Of a stretch of DNA of 64,000 nucleotides, positions 9,287 through 20,661 are shown piece by piece (the stretch's first letter is position 1; each line of letters starts with the position of its first letter). Origin of the DNA: Terramyces sp. JEL0728 (taxonomy: Eukaryota; Chytridiomycota; Chytridiomycetes; Rhizophydiales; Terramycetaceae); contig JADIIU010000008.1 in assembly GCA_027603945.1 (NCBI GenBank), positions 1 through 64,000 of the forward strand, in the 5' to 3' direction. The notes beneath the pieces are model-generated. The model searched no databases. It was not told where the DNA came from and worked only from the letters and a program-made list of their open reading frames with translations. A program made the position numbers and the translations under genes.

Positions 9287-12200
9287 ATGAATAAGAAATT
9301 TCAGTATGAATTTGAAAAAATGATGGTATTATTGCAATAACCAAGGATGAGCGTAATCTTCCCCAGAATGTACGACAAAGTTTGAATTCTCTGGACCATT
9401 CAGCCAAATTTGAATTACTGGAGCAGCATAAAAGGGAATCTAAAAAATCATTGTGGAAGAGACTTTCGTTTGGAGGCAAGACTAAATCTATGGAAAGTTC
9501 AACCGCTTCCACGTTTGGCAGCAATATTTCCAAGATGGCTGAAAATGATAATCCAACAGGGGATGCAGCAATTGAACGGCAATTTGCTCATTATTTGAAT
9601 AATTCAACTTTGTCAGAGGAAACCAAAGCGATAATGTCGAAATATGATTTCAAACAAAAGAAAATGTATGTGGACAAATTTCAAAACGAGGATATCGACC
9701 AAGCATTCAATAAAGTCTTGGTAGCTATGCAAATGAATGAGACTGAGCGGATGAATTTGTCCAAGCAGAGAAAGGAAGAAAAGGTGGCGATAATACAGAG
9801 ATACAACGAACTAGTCAGCAACAAAGAGCGGTACAAAAACAAACCACTCCCATCACATACAGCGGCACAGCCGACATATTTTAATTCAGATATCGGCCAG
9901 GATCTAAGGACGAGTCAATCAGAATCAAGGAATACGATTATTCATTCAGATTCACCAACATATCCCCCGCAATCAAGACTGCAAACTTCAACTTCGGAAA
10001 GTAATCCTAGCAACCCCCCTTCAATATATTCTCGTTCGACTTTTGAAAGTAATCGTCCTCCTAATTCTCCTATTTCCAAATCCAGCTCGAAATCGAGCTT
10101 CAAAGGAGAAAGTAGAGAAAGGATACTGAAAAACTATCAAAGAGAGTCTCAACAGATAGAAAATAAAAAATCAAATGAAAGGATAGATACAAGAAGGTCT
10201 TTGAATACCTCAGCCTCTTTTCAACATTTGCCAAAAGAACCATTGCTCGTGGTCCCTGAACTTCGCAAAAGGGCTGGGAGTATAGGGACAGAAAACATAT
10301 CCAATCCAAGTGCCAATCTACCCTATCTTGGCTCTCCAAGGATAGAATCAGGAAAATATCCTGAAAATTCTCCAGAGTGGTTCATCATCAATTTAGCAAA
10401 CAGGTATTCTGATACTAAAGTAGAAATATATCTCTAAAAACACTATTCAGACACTTGACTTCGTTAAGGTTAAAACTGGCTATGAACAATGATAGCTTTC
10501 TAGTAAATTTCATTAATACCGTTATATCCTACAGTAGTACCGTCGGGGTCAATGGAATTTCAACGCTAGAGATTTCCTTGGACAGAGTGTGCACTCCGTT
10601 TTATCAGTCAGAAACTCTAAAGCGGAGACACTACGAAAGCAACTTAAAAGCAGGAAAACTGGACACTAACAAGCCGCTACCATCAACACCATGGTATGCA
10701 GACTCTATATTACCGGACGAATTGAGATTGGAGGTGATTAGATGTGTGGATATAATTATGAAAAACGACACTGGGATGACAGCCGTACTGTCATCAGGGG
10801 GATTGCTGCGACAAATATTATGGTGCCAGGCTCTTCCAAAGCCGATGATTCAAGCGCATATCTTGCAAGATAAGCGGGCGACAAATGCCTATATAGAATT
10901 ATTATATACTATTTCTGGTATAATCGGCCCTGCTTGTATCGTAGACGACAACCTGAAAAATGTTATTATCCAGGTTGTACACGAACTTCAGAAATACCAA
11001 AACGAATCACTGCCATTTTACTTTTTGGTAAATTCTCTTGCGAATCCGATTTTCCCCACTGACAAGCGAGGATCAAAAAGACACTCGTACGTCAACCAGT
11101 CTATGCTATTAGATTATTCAACCATTTGGCTCTATAGAACTCAAACCATGGTGTTTTTCAATGGCTTTGTATCATCATCTGACTCGATATTCGAAAGATC
11201 CAAATTACGAAAAATGCTGGAAGCCTGTGGGTTATACAAAATCATTAGGGATTTAATGTCAAAGTCCCCCTCAGAAGATTTTATGGTTCAAGCCAATTCA
11301 TATCTTGTTGACAGAGAAAACGATTTAAAAGCCCAAGAAGGAACCTTCAAGATCAAAACCGAAATGGTGGGAGATTCACGGGCAATTGTAGAATCTTTAT
11401 TTCAAGCCATTTCCACTTTTCCTAATCCGAACATGGCAACTCACTATTTGACTATCACCCTGCAGAATTTGTCTAATATTTTCAAAAAACTCAAAGAAAA
11501 AGACCGCAATACTGGTAAAGACGACTTGCAAACAAGAGAAACACATGCAAGAATATTCAGTCTAATAGAAAATTCCACCAGATTTTTGTACACTTCCATA
11601 GACAATTTAAACTTTGAAAATATGACAAGCAACCAGCTGTCGGAGAATATCGAATCAGAATTTCTAATAGCAATTGAAAGCGAATTGGGTTACCCCTTGC
11701 GAAATTCAAAGCCTTCAAACAGCTTGACTGGGTCTGAAGAAACATTACAGCTTCGCGAAAGAGTTTACGAAGTGGAAAGGAGAAATAATGCATTACTTCG
11801 AAAACTTAACGAATCTAGTGCTTTTACTCGAAACTTTACAGACACTTCAGTTTTTGATTCTTCTGAACAGATACCTACAAAGGAAAGCAGAAATAGATTA
11901 GAATTAAACATTCCATCGGATACTTTCGGTTCCACCTTATTTGACTCTATACCGTCCGATTTATTGGCTGATGGAGCCATTCCAGTTGATCGTAAACACG
12001 CACGCAGTAGAATATCAAAAACTGCGGGGATAGGTACCATTTAATTAATCCAGGCCGATTATGGGAAGAGATTCAACGGTTGGAAACTCTGGTTGAGATT
12101 CTCCAAAACAAGAAGCGAGCTGACGCAGAAGCAGCTATGTTAAAGAAGGAAGAATCGATAGTTCCTGCTGTTCCAAATATACCTCCTCCGCCGCCTCCGC

Positions 12201-13908
12201 CAGTCCCACCAGCTCCACCTCCACCTCCGCTAGCAGTGCCTTCCGCAGCAATAAAGCTCAAATCAAAGGAGGCTGTAAAACCAAAAAGAAAGCCATTAAA
12301 AGTACAAAAACCTAATTTAGCCGTTCCAATGGTCAAAAATACCCAATCATATGTTGCACGACACAATCTGGAAGCAGCTACATGAAGAAGCAAACGAGCT
12401 CGCCGTGCTAAACGAAGATGATGTTTTTGAATTGTTTAGTAAAAATGAACAGGCGGTTAAGGTGGTTAAATCGACGGAAAAGAAAACAGTAGTGCGTATA
12501 TTGGAGAGGAAGATTTCCCAGAATATCGAGATAGTGTTGAATGGATTTAAATTGCCATTTGAAACTATCCGAGGAGCAATATTCACCTTGAATGACAAAG
12601 TTTTGAGTCTTGAAAAGCTTTGCAATTTGGCGCCATCCATACCAGAGACTGAAGTTATTGAAACTATAAAATCGTATAGCGGTGTAGTTGAAATGCTAGG
12701 AGTAGCCGAACAGTTTATTTTTTCGGTAGCAGACATCCCAAATTTAAGCCGGAGACTTAATTCGATGATATTTAGACTAAAATTCCAGCAGGAATTTGAA
12801 GAATTATACCCAGATATCCAGACTGTCATCACTGCCATTGGCCAAGTAAAGGATTCAAAAGCATTTTATACAATACTTCAAGTGACTTTGGTAGTGGGCA
12901 ATTTCCTCAATGGGTCTACTTTCAGAGGAAACGCAAAGGGATTCAAAATCGAATCACTCTTATTGGTAACTATCTAGTTTAACAGACAGCTCAAAGATAC
13001 TAGAGCAGAGCCAAATAATAAGTTCAATTGCCCAACACTACTGCATTATATCGTTCGCATTCTGGATAAACAATTTACTGGAGCTGTGGATTTTATAAAT
13101 GAAATGGATCAAGTAGTCTACGTTGGAAATGTAAATATCCCGAATTTGATAGCCTGTATCAAAGACCTCGAAGAAGGATTGCGCCAGCTAGAAAAGGAGA
13201 TGGAGGAATGGATAGAAATAATTACCCATCCAAGTGATTTATTCATTTCCACTTTCCAGGTACCTGCAGCTAACACTAGATTTTCATTACCACAGCCAAG
13301 GACCAGCTTGATACCATGAATAAAGCAACAGGGATTCTCGAGACTAGACTGCAATCGCTATTTGAATTGTTTGGCGAAGAGGAAAATGATCGAAAAGATT
13401 CACCGCAAGGCTTTTTTGAAACTATCAATAGATTCTCGAAAATGCTCAAAGTATTTGGTATTAACAATAGAGAGCACAAATTGAAAACGACGCAGTCGAC
13501 AGGAGAATCGCAAAGAAGCTTGCCCTGGAAGGAAAGAAAGCACTAGAGGAACAAAAGAAAATAAACAATACAGAAATACAATCCGATACACAATCAGAGG
13601 TAAACGTGAAGAATACCGAGTTAGAGCCAGAAGTGCAAACACCGCACACTATGGAGCTAACAACATTCTTGATGAAAGGAGTATCAATGGCAGAAGCTAG
13701 GAATACTATCAAAAGGGTTAAAACGACACACCGAACTAATATTTTGGGAAAGTATGATGCAATCCAGATTGCTGATACTAAAACACTTTCGTCTTCATTA
13801 AACCAATTCGCCACTATTGAAGAAGAAACTGAAGAAGACTTGCAAGAGAAACTACTAGAAACTAAATCAATAGGGTTTAGTTCCAGTTCATCAGTGGAAG
13901 AACTATAA
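9287..13908 (+). CDS. Diaphanous-related formin (GBD-FH3, FH1, FH2)
   Basis: Nucleates and elongates actin filaments under Rho GTPase control. The first exon (9287-9325) and a 20-nt intron (9326-9345) join FEKMMDERNLP to the rest, restoring the start of the GTPase-binding domain. In all, seven introns (19, 20 x5 and 24 nt) give 1492 residues. Domains in order: GBD/FH3 (about 1-750, with a low-complexity Ser-rich insert), short FH1 poly-Pro (PPPPPPPVPPAPPPPP), FH2 (from PLKPFQWSK to the KRAQIEND region), and an acidic, Ser-rich tail. In the tail TTFLMKGVSMAEAR may be a weak autoregulatory element, but no clear DAD is seen. Together with Spa2 at 52637-55063 it implies fungal-style polarised actin assembly. 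Confidence 0.95.
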
Positions 13909-13940
13909 TGTAAATAAATATGACAACTATCATGAATGCT

Positions 13941-15653
13941 TTATTCTTCCATCTCTTCGTCTTCAAAGTATTCCTCCTCGGAATCTATTTGAGATTCCTC
14001 ACTATCGTCCAGCTCTGTTTGCTCCATTTCTGTTTCGGCATCAAAAACAACAACATCTTCATCTTCCAGAGCAACGTTGACATCCATCTGAGAGAGAACC
14101 ATATCTATACGTCCAGACAGTCTGACTAATTTGGAAGTAACAGCCTGTCTAGCTTCAAGCATTCGGTGTAGAGACCCAAGTTGTCTAGTTAATTTAGGAA
14201 CCTAAAATCAGCAAACAGTTACAGATAAAAGGTACGAAGAATGGATCGTTAGACATGCTCTAAGCCATTCAATGAGGTGGATAGCTCTGTTTGGCTGCTT
14301 TTGTATTCTAATAACGACTGCATCTATTAAACGGATCACTTGTGTTGCATGAATCCCTCTAACTGTTCCATATATGGTTTTACGGTTGGAGACTGATAAT
14401 GCCCTTTCCAGCATATCGACATCTCCAGAATGCAGCGCTTGAGATAAAAGTTGGGTAACAGTTAATTGTGACGATTGTTTGGTTTCCGTTGGTTCATCGA
14501 CAATCAATGCTTTAACTTGATCTTCAATAGTTGGCTCGCTAACCAAATTTTCCATGATATGTGCCTTTCTGGCGGAATCATTTCCATCTATCAATTGCGC
14601 TCCATTGGCTAAAGTGGATTTCTTTGGAGTACCAGCAGCTGTGGATCGTGTAATCACCAGATTTTTTTGGATAGCTTTATCCTTCAAATATGCCTAGTTT
14701 AAAGCCAAAATACCACTCTTTCAAGGACAAAATCAAATACACTACCATAAGCCAACAATAAACGAGCACCGTTGTGCACTACGTTTAAAATTTCTTGATT
14801 TTCAGAGTTCAACTCAACAGTTCCATCTGGTTTTCCCTTTGAACTTGCTGGGTTGACATCCCACAAAGCAATTGCTCCGTTTTCTAATAATGCCAAAAAT
14901 GTGCCGTCATCTCCAACTGAAATGGATTTTGGAATTGAGTCCACCACGTATAATTTAGGGTCCTTTTCTTGCTCAACATCGTTTGAACGTAAAGTCCATC
15001 GTGAGATAAACCTATCATCTTCCGCAATAGAATAAATGTGCTTTTCAGTCAGCAAGATTTGTGAGATCTGTGTCGCATGTCCTGACAGAGTCTATATTAA
15101 TAAAAAATACCTTTTCAGTAGCCAATTCACCAAGCTTGACGATTTCAATCTGATTTCCGGCAATAACTAGTTTATCCCCAGAAGCACTAACTGCAATCTT
15201 GGAAGCCCCGTCAATCTTGGACTTGTAGCTGGTTTTTGTAACTTGTTTTTTTATATTCCATCCAAACACATTGCCATCTTGATCCAACGACCAACCTCTC
15301 TTTCCATCGGCAGAAAAACAGAAATCGGCCAATTTTGATGAATGTTTTGCTTCTAGATTGTACTTTAGAATTGCTTCTGAAATTGAATAAATTAAAATTG
15401 AGCCAGCTTCCAAACAAAGGGCCAAGAAATGTTCATTCTTATAGCTACCAAATGCAATACCAGTAGCTACTGCTGGTGTAGGATGAGTGTAATCGCATGT
15501 AATCGTCTGGTTGGAAGTGTTCTTGACGATAATACGGAACGAGTCCATTGACGGCGTAACTATAGCAAAATGCGATTTATTAATAGTAAATCCATTCAAG
15601 ACTTTGGTTGGTAGATGCTGCTGTACCTTTGCTCGTTTGCTGTTTGTTGGCAT
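13941..15653 (-). CDS. UTP5: U3 snoRNP/t-UTP component Utp5 (WDR43-like)
   Basis: Nucleolar protein of the t-UTP subcomplex, needed for early pre-18S rRNA processing and rDNA transcription. The spliced model is 550 residues with three introns (19, 20, 21 nt). The N-terminal half is a degenerate WD40 propeller (for example ILLTEKHIYSIAEDDRFISRW). The C-terminal part is a Utp12-type helical domain (TQLLSQALHSGDVDMLERAL, then HLIEWLRACLTIHSSYL). It ends in a strongly acidic tail (EEEYFEDEEMEE), as in WDR43/Utp5. It is convergent with the formin (32-bp gap) and divergent from the CDGSH gene, with only 30 bp between start codons. Confidence 0.88.
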
Positions 15654-15683
15654 TGAAAAAAAAACAAAAAAAATTTACAGGAA

Positions 15684-16071
15684 ATGCAAGTCGAGGACAT
15701 TGAAGAATTGAAGCCGTGTGTTGCCATGTACTGTCCGATTAATGTCAAGGACATTGAAAAAGGCAAAGAGTATCTCTGGTGTAGCTGCGGATTATCCAAA
15801 TCCCAACCTTGGTGCGACGAATCCTGCGCTGGAACTGAATTCAAGCCGCTGAAATGGGTTCCTACTAAAGATCAGGATAGGTATTCGATATGTGCATGGT
15901 AATTGTTTTTAACGTAGCAAATATACAAAAGATCCGCCAATATGCGATGCTTTCCATACCAAGCTCCCGCTTTTATATCTAAAGCAAATCAAGGATTGTA
16001 AGCAAGACCATACGAATGTAAAGATATGCTCAAAATGCGGGTGGGCAAAAGATTCAAAATTTAATGAATAA
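15684..16071 (+). CDS. Double CDGSH iron-sulfur protein (CISD3-like)
   Basis: Small 2Fe-2S protein, in other species mitochondrial and tied to iron and redox homeostasis. The model joins 15684-15898 and 15918-16071 (19-nt intron), giving 122 residues. Motif 1 is CSCGLSKSQPWCDESC, so the usual fourth ligand His is Cys. Motif 2 is CACKYTKDPPICDAFH, a regular C-x-C-x2-T-x3-P-x-C-D-x2-H site. A third pair of cysteines (KICSKCGW) follows near the end. No transmembrane segment is seen, which resembles CISD3 rather than mitoNEET. Confidence 0.9.
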
Positions 16072-16101
16072 AATGTATAGAAATTTCGCAGTGCTCCAAG
16101 T

Positions 16102-17570
16102 TTAGCTATTCTCCAATTCTGCATCCGGAATTGAGCTGTAGCTTTGGTTCTCCAATTTCCTTCCATACTCATACGTGGCAACAACGCTAGCCAAGAAAAT
16201 GATTGATACAACAACAATGATAGCCCAGAGGGTATCGTGCGAAAACACCAAATGGGACTTTTCAATTTCTGCTGGTGGAATGTTTTGTGAATGCTGACAA
16301 GCCCTGTAAGTATCCAAATATGTAGAATACCCATTCTGTTTGATTTGATCGTGAACTGTATTCAGAAAAGTCTTCCACCATTTAGGGTCCAGGTGTCTGA
16401 GATTGTAAACAGTGCTTGTATCACAGGTTGCAGTGTAGAATGAACCGCTGGGTATTTCAATATCTTCTCGATGATCGATATTCAGCTTCTCCAAATCCGC
16501 ATAGTATTGAACATGCTTTACCAATTTCCTTTGTTGGATTACGCCTAATCTAAAGGAAGGGTTTGAAAATGGAACAATTGAAGGTCCAGTGTAAATTTGC
16601 CCAACTATCTTGTTGATTTTGGTTGACTTTAAAAGATTTTGTTTTCTAAGTGGAGTAATTTCGTACTTGTCACTTTTGGTCAACAGGTAGGTGACATCGT
16701 AGTTTACATGGCCAAAATACTGCGAAACAATTGATTCAGAATGTTCCCCAATAATACTCTTATACGTGTGTAAACACTTTTGTTTGTATAAAGACTCGGA
16801 TTTAAATGTCTGTGTTAACAGGATATACCATTGGCGGGACATGTCCAATGACAATTGCAGATTTGTTTGCTGCACTTAATCCTGACAGGGTATTGCTCAA
16901 CCACTGAAACTGAATATCGCCAGGATGCGACGACTTTTCAAACCCAGGATTACAATCTAAATAAGCAAATATTACCGCCAAGCTCTCCATTATCAACAAA
17001 CCAATCAATCGTATTAACAGAGATAACAGTGACTGATTTAACTTCAATCGAATAATAACCGCCTGCTAAAAAAGTAGGGAATATTTGGTCTTGCTGGTCT
17101 TGATCCCAAAGTATTTTCCAAATATCAAATAACCGCGCATAATCGCGTTGAAATGTATACCCGATTTTGTATGTATCCCAATTTCCAATAGTCGGTAGTA
17201 TAATTGCATTTACAGCTTCTTTTAACCCGGTTATGACAGTTGTGATTTGATTTTGAATCTCGGTATCTGATCTCTCTAATGATGAATCTCTATCATGGCG
17301 TGCAAGATCACCAGTAAGAAACACTGCCTTGATTGAGGTGAGATTTGATATGAATGAAAATGTGGCATTAATCAACGATGCTGGAGAGTCACATTGCGAC
17401 CCTACTTTGCCGTAGTATGGTTTGACCCCCTTGTAGTGGTTATCGAATAGTGACGAATGGCAGTAATTATTCGATAGATTCGAGTCTGTATAGTACGGAT
17501 CCCAGTGTATATCCGTCAAGTGTAAAAAGCTCCAAGCTAGCGTAGTGTGTGCTATTGCGAATATTTTCAT
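16102..17570 (-). CDS. Vacuolar endopolyphosphatase (PPN1-like metallophosphatase)
   Basis: Cleaves long inorganic polyphosphate chains. The spliced product is 476 residues (two 19-nt introns). It has an N-terminal signal and a C-terminal membrane segment (WAIIVVVSIIFLASVVATYE) with a short cytosolic tail. Metal-site motifs in order: LHLTDIHWDPYY, LTGDLARHD, IGNWD, IGHVPP and YFGHVNYD. The last, GHxN rather than GHxH, matches the GHMN of yeast Ppn1 and argues against acid sphingomyelinase, whose motif is GHTH. The PGDIQFQWL segment also follows Ppn1. Topology differs from yeast Ppn1, which has its membrane segment at the N terminus. Confidence 0.85.
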
Positions 17571-17908
17571 TAATACGCGAACTTGAACCAGCAGTAAAAA
17601 ACATAAATTTCAAACATAGTGCAGCATTAGAAACTACTCGGCATTATGGATAAGCTTTTAGCATGATGAGTCACCATTGTGGAGCTTCTCCAAAATGAAA
17701 TTATTAGTGCATGGCTAGTATTCCTGGCCGGATATTACTCATTCAATATCGCTACCGCCAATACCCCTACTTTTTCCAGAGTTATTCCATTTATCCAACT
17801 AAATGGAGTGGAAAAAAAGTGACTCTTCCGTCCAACCTGATCCAAATCGACTGAAAAACCGAATCCGGCCGATCTTTTATTTTAATACCAATAATTCTTT
17901 ACATCTTT
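17571..17908 (+). other. 338-nt spacer with a possible short membrane-protein exon
   Basis: No recognised gene. In one plus-strand frame, 17671-17822 reads VTIVELLQNEIISAWLVFLA and continues through about 30 more residues to a TGA at 17820-17822. That includes a plausible membrane span (SAWLVFLAGYYSFNIATA). An in-frame TGA lies just upstream, so a start would need an upstream exon that I could not define. The rest may hold the promoter of the next gene. Confidence 0.3.
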
Positions 17909-18223
17909 ATGAATTCAACGATAACAGAAGAGTTTTTTACTCGCACGTCGCCAGCTTCAATTGTTATATGCACCATTGCACTTGTGATATTTGTCGCAAC
18001 TATTGGAATTTGTTTTATTGAAGATTGGATGGAGAGCAGGAAACGAGTGGATAACATGGATATTATTTATATTGATTCTACTATACAGACGGAGGATTAT
18101 TTACCGCCCTACACTGAATCAATTACCGAACCAATTACCGAACCAATTACAGAATCAATTACAGAATCGATCATTGATATTGAACAACCAATTGAACCAC
18201 CACCTGCATATATACCTGTATAG
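17909..18223 (+). CDS. Small single-pass membrane protein with ITE[P/S] repeats and a PPxY motif
   Basis: Not recognised. It has 104 residues: a short N-terminal region with an N-glycosylation sequon, one membrane span (SIVICTIALVIFVATIGICF), then a cytosolic tail. The tail contains LPPY, five tandem [S/P]-I-T-E-like units and PPPAY. PPAY is a canonical PPxY ligand for WW domains, as in adaptors of Rsp5/Nedd4-type ubiquitin ligases. A role as an arrestin-like or BSD2-like adaptor at endosomal membranes is a guess from the motif alone. It has no intron, and its stop lies 1 bp from the stop of the convergent TatD gene. Confidence 0.75.
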   Translation: MNSTITEEFFTRTSPASIVICTIALVIFVATIGICFIEDWMESRKRVDNMDIIYIDSTIQTEDYLPPYTESITEPITEPITESITESIIDIEQPIEPPPAYIPV

Positions 18224-18224
18224 C

Positions 18225-19124
18225 CTATTTTATTTTAAATAAATTAATAGTATTATGATAAAGCTGCTGGCTTAATTCTTCTTCGTTCACTCCTTTGATT
18301 CCTGCAACGACTTGCAAGACTTGGTGCAGCAAGCAAGGTTCGTTTCTAGACTTGACCATCTGTCCCATCTCAAACTTTTCCTTCTTTTTTGTCTGGTAGG
18401 CAGGTTGTGATCTAACGTATTGATGTGATGCATGGGCAGGTCGGATATCACACCACGGAGCATCAGTCTCTATCAGTAACCTATCAACTGGTATTTCTTT
18501 AACTACGTTTAGATTTTCCAGAGTTTTTAGAGAACATCCATTGACTCCAATATACAACCCCATGCCAACAAGCGCTTTCATGTCATCCAACTGACCGTCA
18601 AACGAATGCACAACACCGTTAATCCCGTAGTTTTTGATTATATCAATAAAATCAGTTTCTGTGTTCCGCATATGTAAAAATAGTGGTAAATCAAATTCCT
18701 TGGAGAGCTCCAGCTGTTTAACAAAATATTGCTTTTGAATATCTTTAGGACAGAACTCCAGTCGATCATAATCCAGCCCGCACTCACCAATCGCCACGAT
18801 TCGTCTATCGTGCAGCTGGTCATTCCGTATTAAGTCTTGCAGTTCCTTGTAGTATTGCTCCGGCCCTTCCTTGTATTCATGGAATTCGTTTGAATGGGTT
18901 GGATGACAGCCAGCAGTTGAGTAAAGCGAATACCTTTTTGCATATTCCAATGCTTGAATACTGGATTCCAAATTCACTCCTGTGATAATCATCGATTCAA
19001 CTCCAGATTCACTAGCCCTTTGAATTACTTGAGCAATATCCGCCATATGAGCTACTTTTCCTCTATATATTCCTTGGTACATTGAATCAGTCAAATTCAC
19101 TGCAATGTCAATCATTCTCTTCAT
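18225..19124 (-). CDS. TatD family deoxyribonuclease (TATDN1-like)
   Basis: Metal-dependent 3'-5' exonuclease of the amidohydrolase superfamily, in yeast linked to apoptotic DNA degradation. Protein of 299 residues, or 296 if the second ATG at 19115 (MIDIAVNLTD) is used, which aligns better with the family. Visible metal ligands: GCHP, GECGLDYD, LFLHMRN, VVHSFDG and LLIETDAPWC. All are intact. It has no intron and is head to head with the cyclophilin gene, with 8-17 bp between start codons. Confidence 0.95.
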   Translation of the reverse strand: MKRMIDIAVNLTDSMYQGIYRGKVAHMADIAQVIQRASESGVESMIITGVNLESSIQALEYAKRYSLYSTAGCHPTHSNEFHEYKEGPEQYYKELQDLIRNDQLHDRRIVAIGECGLDYDRLEFCPKDIQKQYFVKQLELSKEFDLPLFLHMRNTETDFIDIIKNYGINGVVHSFDGQLDDMKALVGMGLYIGVNGCSLKTLENLNVVKEIPVDRLLIETDAPWCDIRPAHASHQYVRSQPAYQTKKKEKFEMGQMVKSRNEPCLLHQVLQVVAGIKGVNEEELSQQLYHNTINLFKIK

Positions 19125-19132
19125 TTTTACAG

Positions 19133-19795
19133 ATGCAAAAAGTGTTTTTGGAAATTACAATTGGAAACAAGCAAGACTATGAGAAGGAACTAGAGAAATA
19201 CAATCATGCAAAGCAACTGCTAGAAAAAATCTACCAATCATATGGCTTACCATCCAATCTTGAAGAATTATCCCCCGATGAATTGGAAATTCTTCAAGAT
19301 AACAGTAAACAAGAATTACGATTTACAGAGCCAGAGAATATAAACAAAGGACGGATAGTGATTGAATTGGATCCAAATACACCTAAAACATTGGCCAATT
19401 TCCTAAAGATTTGTACTGGCGAAGTTACAAGTAAAACAACCAGAAAACCCCTGCACTATAAAAACACTCCAATCCACCGCATTGTTAAAGACTACATAAT
19501 CCAAGGTGGTGATGTAATTAGGGGAGACGGAAGCGGAGGTGAATCAATTTATGGAGGAAAGTTCAATGACGAAAAACACGGCTTGGCTAGAAAGTTTGTA
19601 AAGGCAAGTGTCGGAATGGCCAATAGCGGCAAGAACTCCAATACCTGCCAATTCTTTTTCAGTATGAATGATTTCCAAAAATTAAATGGCAAGTATGTTT
19701 GTTTTGGACAGGCAGTGGAAGGAATTGATATTTTGGATTTGATTAACCAGACCAGCGAACCTGTATATGTATCTGATTGTGGAGTTGCCGAATAG
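19133..19795 (+). CDS. Peptidyl-prolyl cis-trans isomerase, cyclophilin type, with N-terminal extension
   Basis: Prolyl isomerase of 220 residues. About 70 N-terminal residues, predicted helical (DYEKELEKYNHAKQLLEKIY), precede the cyclophilin barrel. Active-site blocks are present: HRIVKDYIIQGGDVIRGDG, GMANSGKNSNTCQFFF and LNGKYVCFGQAVEG. The Trp that contacts cyclosporin A in human CypA is not at its usual place before LNGK, so drug sensitivity may be low. The start is the first ATG, directly after a pyrimidine-rich TTTTTACAG. No intron. Confidence 0.93.
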   Translation: MQKVFLEITIGNKQDYEKELEKYNHAKQLLEKIYQSYGLPSNLEELSPDELEILQDNSKQELRFTEPENINKGRIVIELDPNTPKTLANFLKICTGEVTSKTTRKPLHYKNTPIHRIVKDYIIQGGDVIRGDGSGGESIYGGKFNDEKHGLARKFVKASVGMANSGKNSNTCQFFFSMNDFQKLNGKYVCFGQAVEGIDILDLINQTSEPVYVSDCGVAE

Positions 19796-19943
19796 CAAGA
19801 CTGGCAGATATTCAGAAACACCGCGATTAGTCTGCCTTGCTGAATAAATGATTCATTTAACTTGACAGTCTTATTGAATTCAGTCCGACAAATTCAATAG
19901 TAAATTCGCAAATAATTTTGCCATTTAAGACGTAATCAGAAGA

Positions 19944-20600
19944 ATGGAAAAAGACCAAAGGACAATAGTGTCGTTCTACCTCGGTCTAGTAATAATTATC
20001 TCCTTCATTTCACTGCTACTGCCATCACACTCTTCTTTTTTCAACGACAAGCACAACCTGTTGAACCAAGTTTTTGTAAAGAACGGATGGGGATGGACAT
20101 TAATTTCAGCAGTATCAATTCAACTCGTTAGTTTCAAGACTGGCAAACAATTAATGTTTGGATTCGGAAGGTTATTACTGGCTTCCATACATTGGCAGAT
20201 ATCACTGGTAATCATGTCTGCGGTTTTACATCACACTGGCTCTTGTTCAATCGATTACGGTGATATTTATAGCTGTAAAGGTAATGGCGGAGTATGGTCT
20301 GGATTTGATATTTCCGGGCATTGCTACTTGCTCATACATTCATCACTGGTCATACTGGAAGAATTCAAGCAGCTGCCTAAACTTAAGCCCGAAGTAAATC
20401 CTATTGTTGCCGTAGTTGGTGTAGGCAGCTGCGCATTGCTGATTTTATGGATAATAATGCTGATTGCTACGTGTTTATATTTCCATCCGTTCCTTGAAGT
20501 GGTATTTGGGAGCGCGTTGGGTGTATCCTGGTGGTTTGCATTTTATATTGGCATGGGGCAATATTATCCTGTACTGATTCCCAAGAGACAGCGAGAATAG
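19944..20600 (+). CDS. FIT2 family ER protein (FITM2/Scs3-like), lipid droplet biogenesis
   Basis: ER membrane acyl-CoA diphosphatase family, needed for normal lipid droplet emergence and phospholipid balance. The 218-residue protein has about six membrane spans (first VSFYLGLVIIISFISLLLP). Both family signatures are present: GFDISGHCYLLIHSSL (catalytic His of the first motif) and ATCLYFHPFLEVVFGSALG (second catalytic His). No intron. The convergent neighbour is HEM25. Confidence 0.92.
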   Translation: MEKDQRTIVSFYLGLVIIISFISLLLPSHSSFFNDKHNLLNQVFVKNGWGWTLISAVSIQLVSFKTGKQLMFGFGRLLLASIHWQISLVIMSAVLHHTGSCSIDYGDIYSCKGNGGVWSGFDISGHCYLLIHSSLVILEEFKQLPKLKPEVNPIVAVVGVGSCALLILWIIMLIATCLYFHPFLEVVFGSALGVSWWFAFYIGMGQYYPVLIPKRQRE

Positions 20601-20661
20601 ATTATAGACATACAGATTGGAGTGTTGCAGCAACCAATAACCATGACTCAGTTTATATTTA

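Noticed and set aside
17663..17669. ATGATGA resembling a snoRNA C box
   Set aside because: No D box or terminal stem at a suitable distance.
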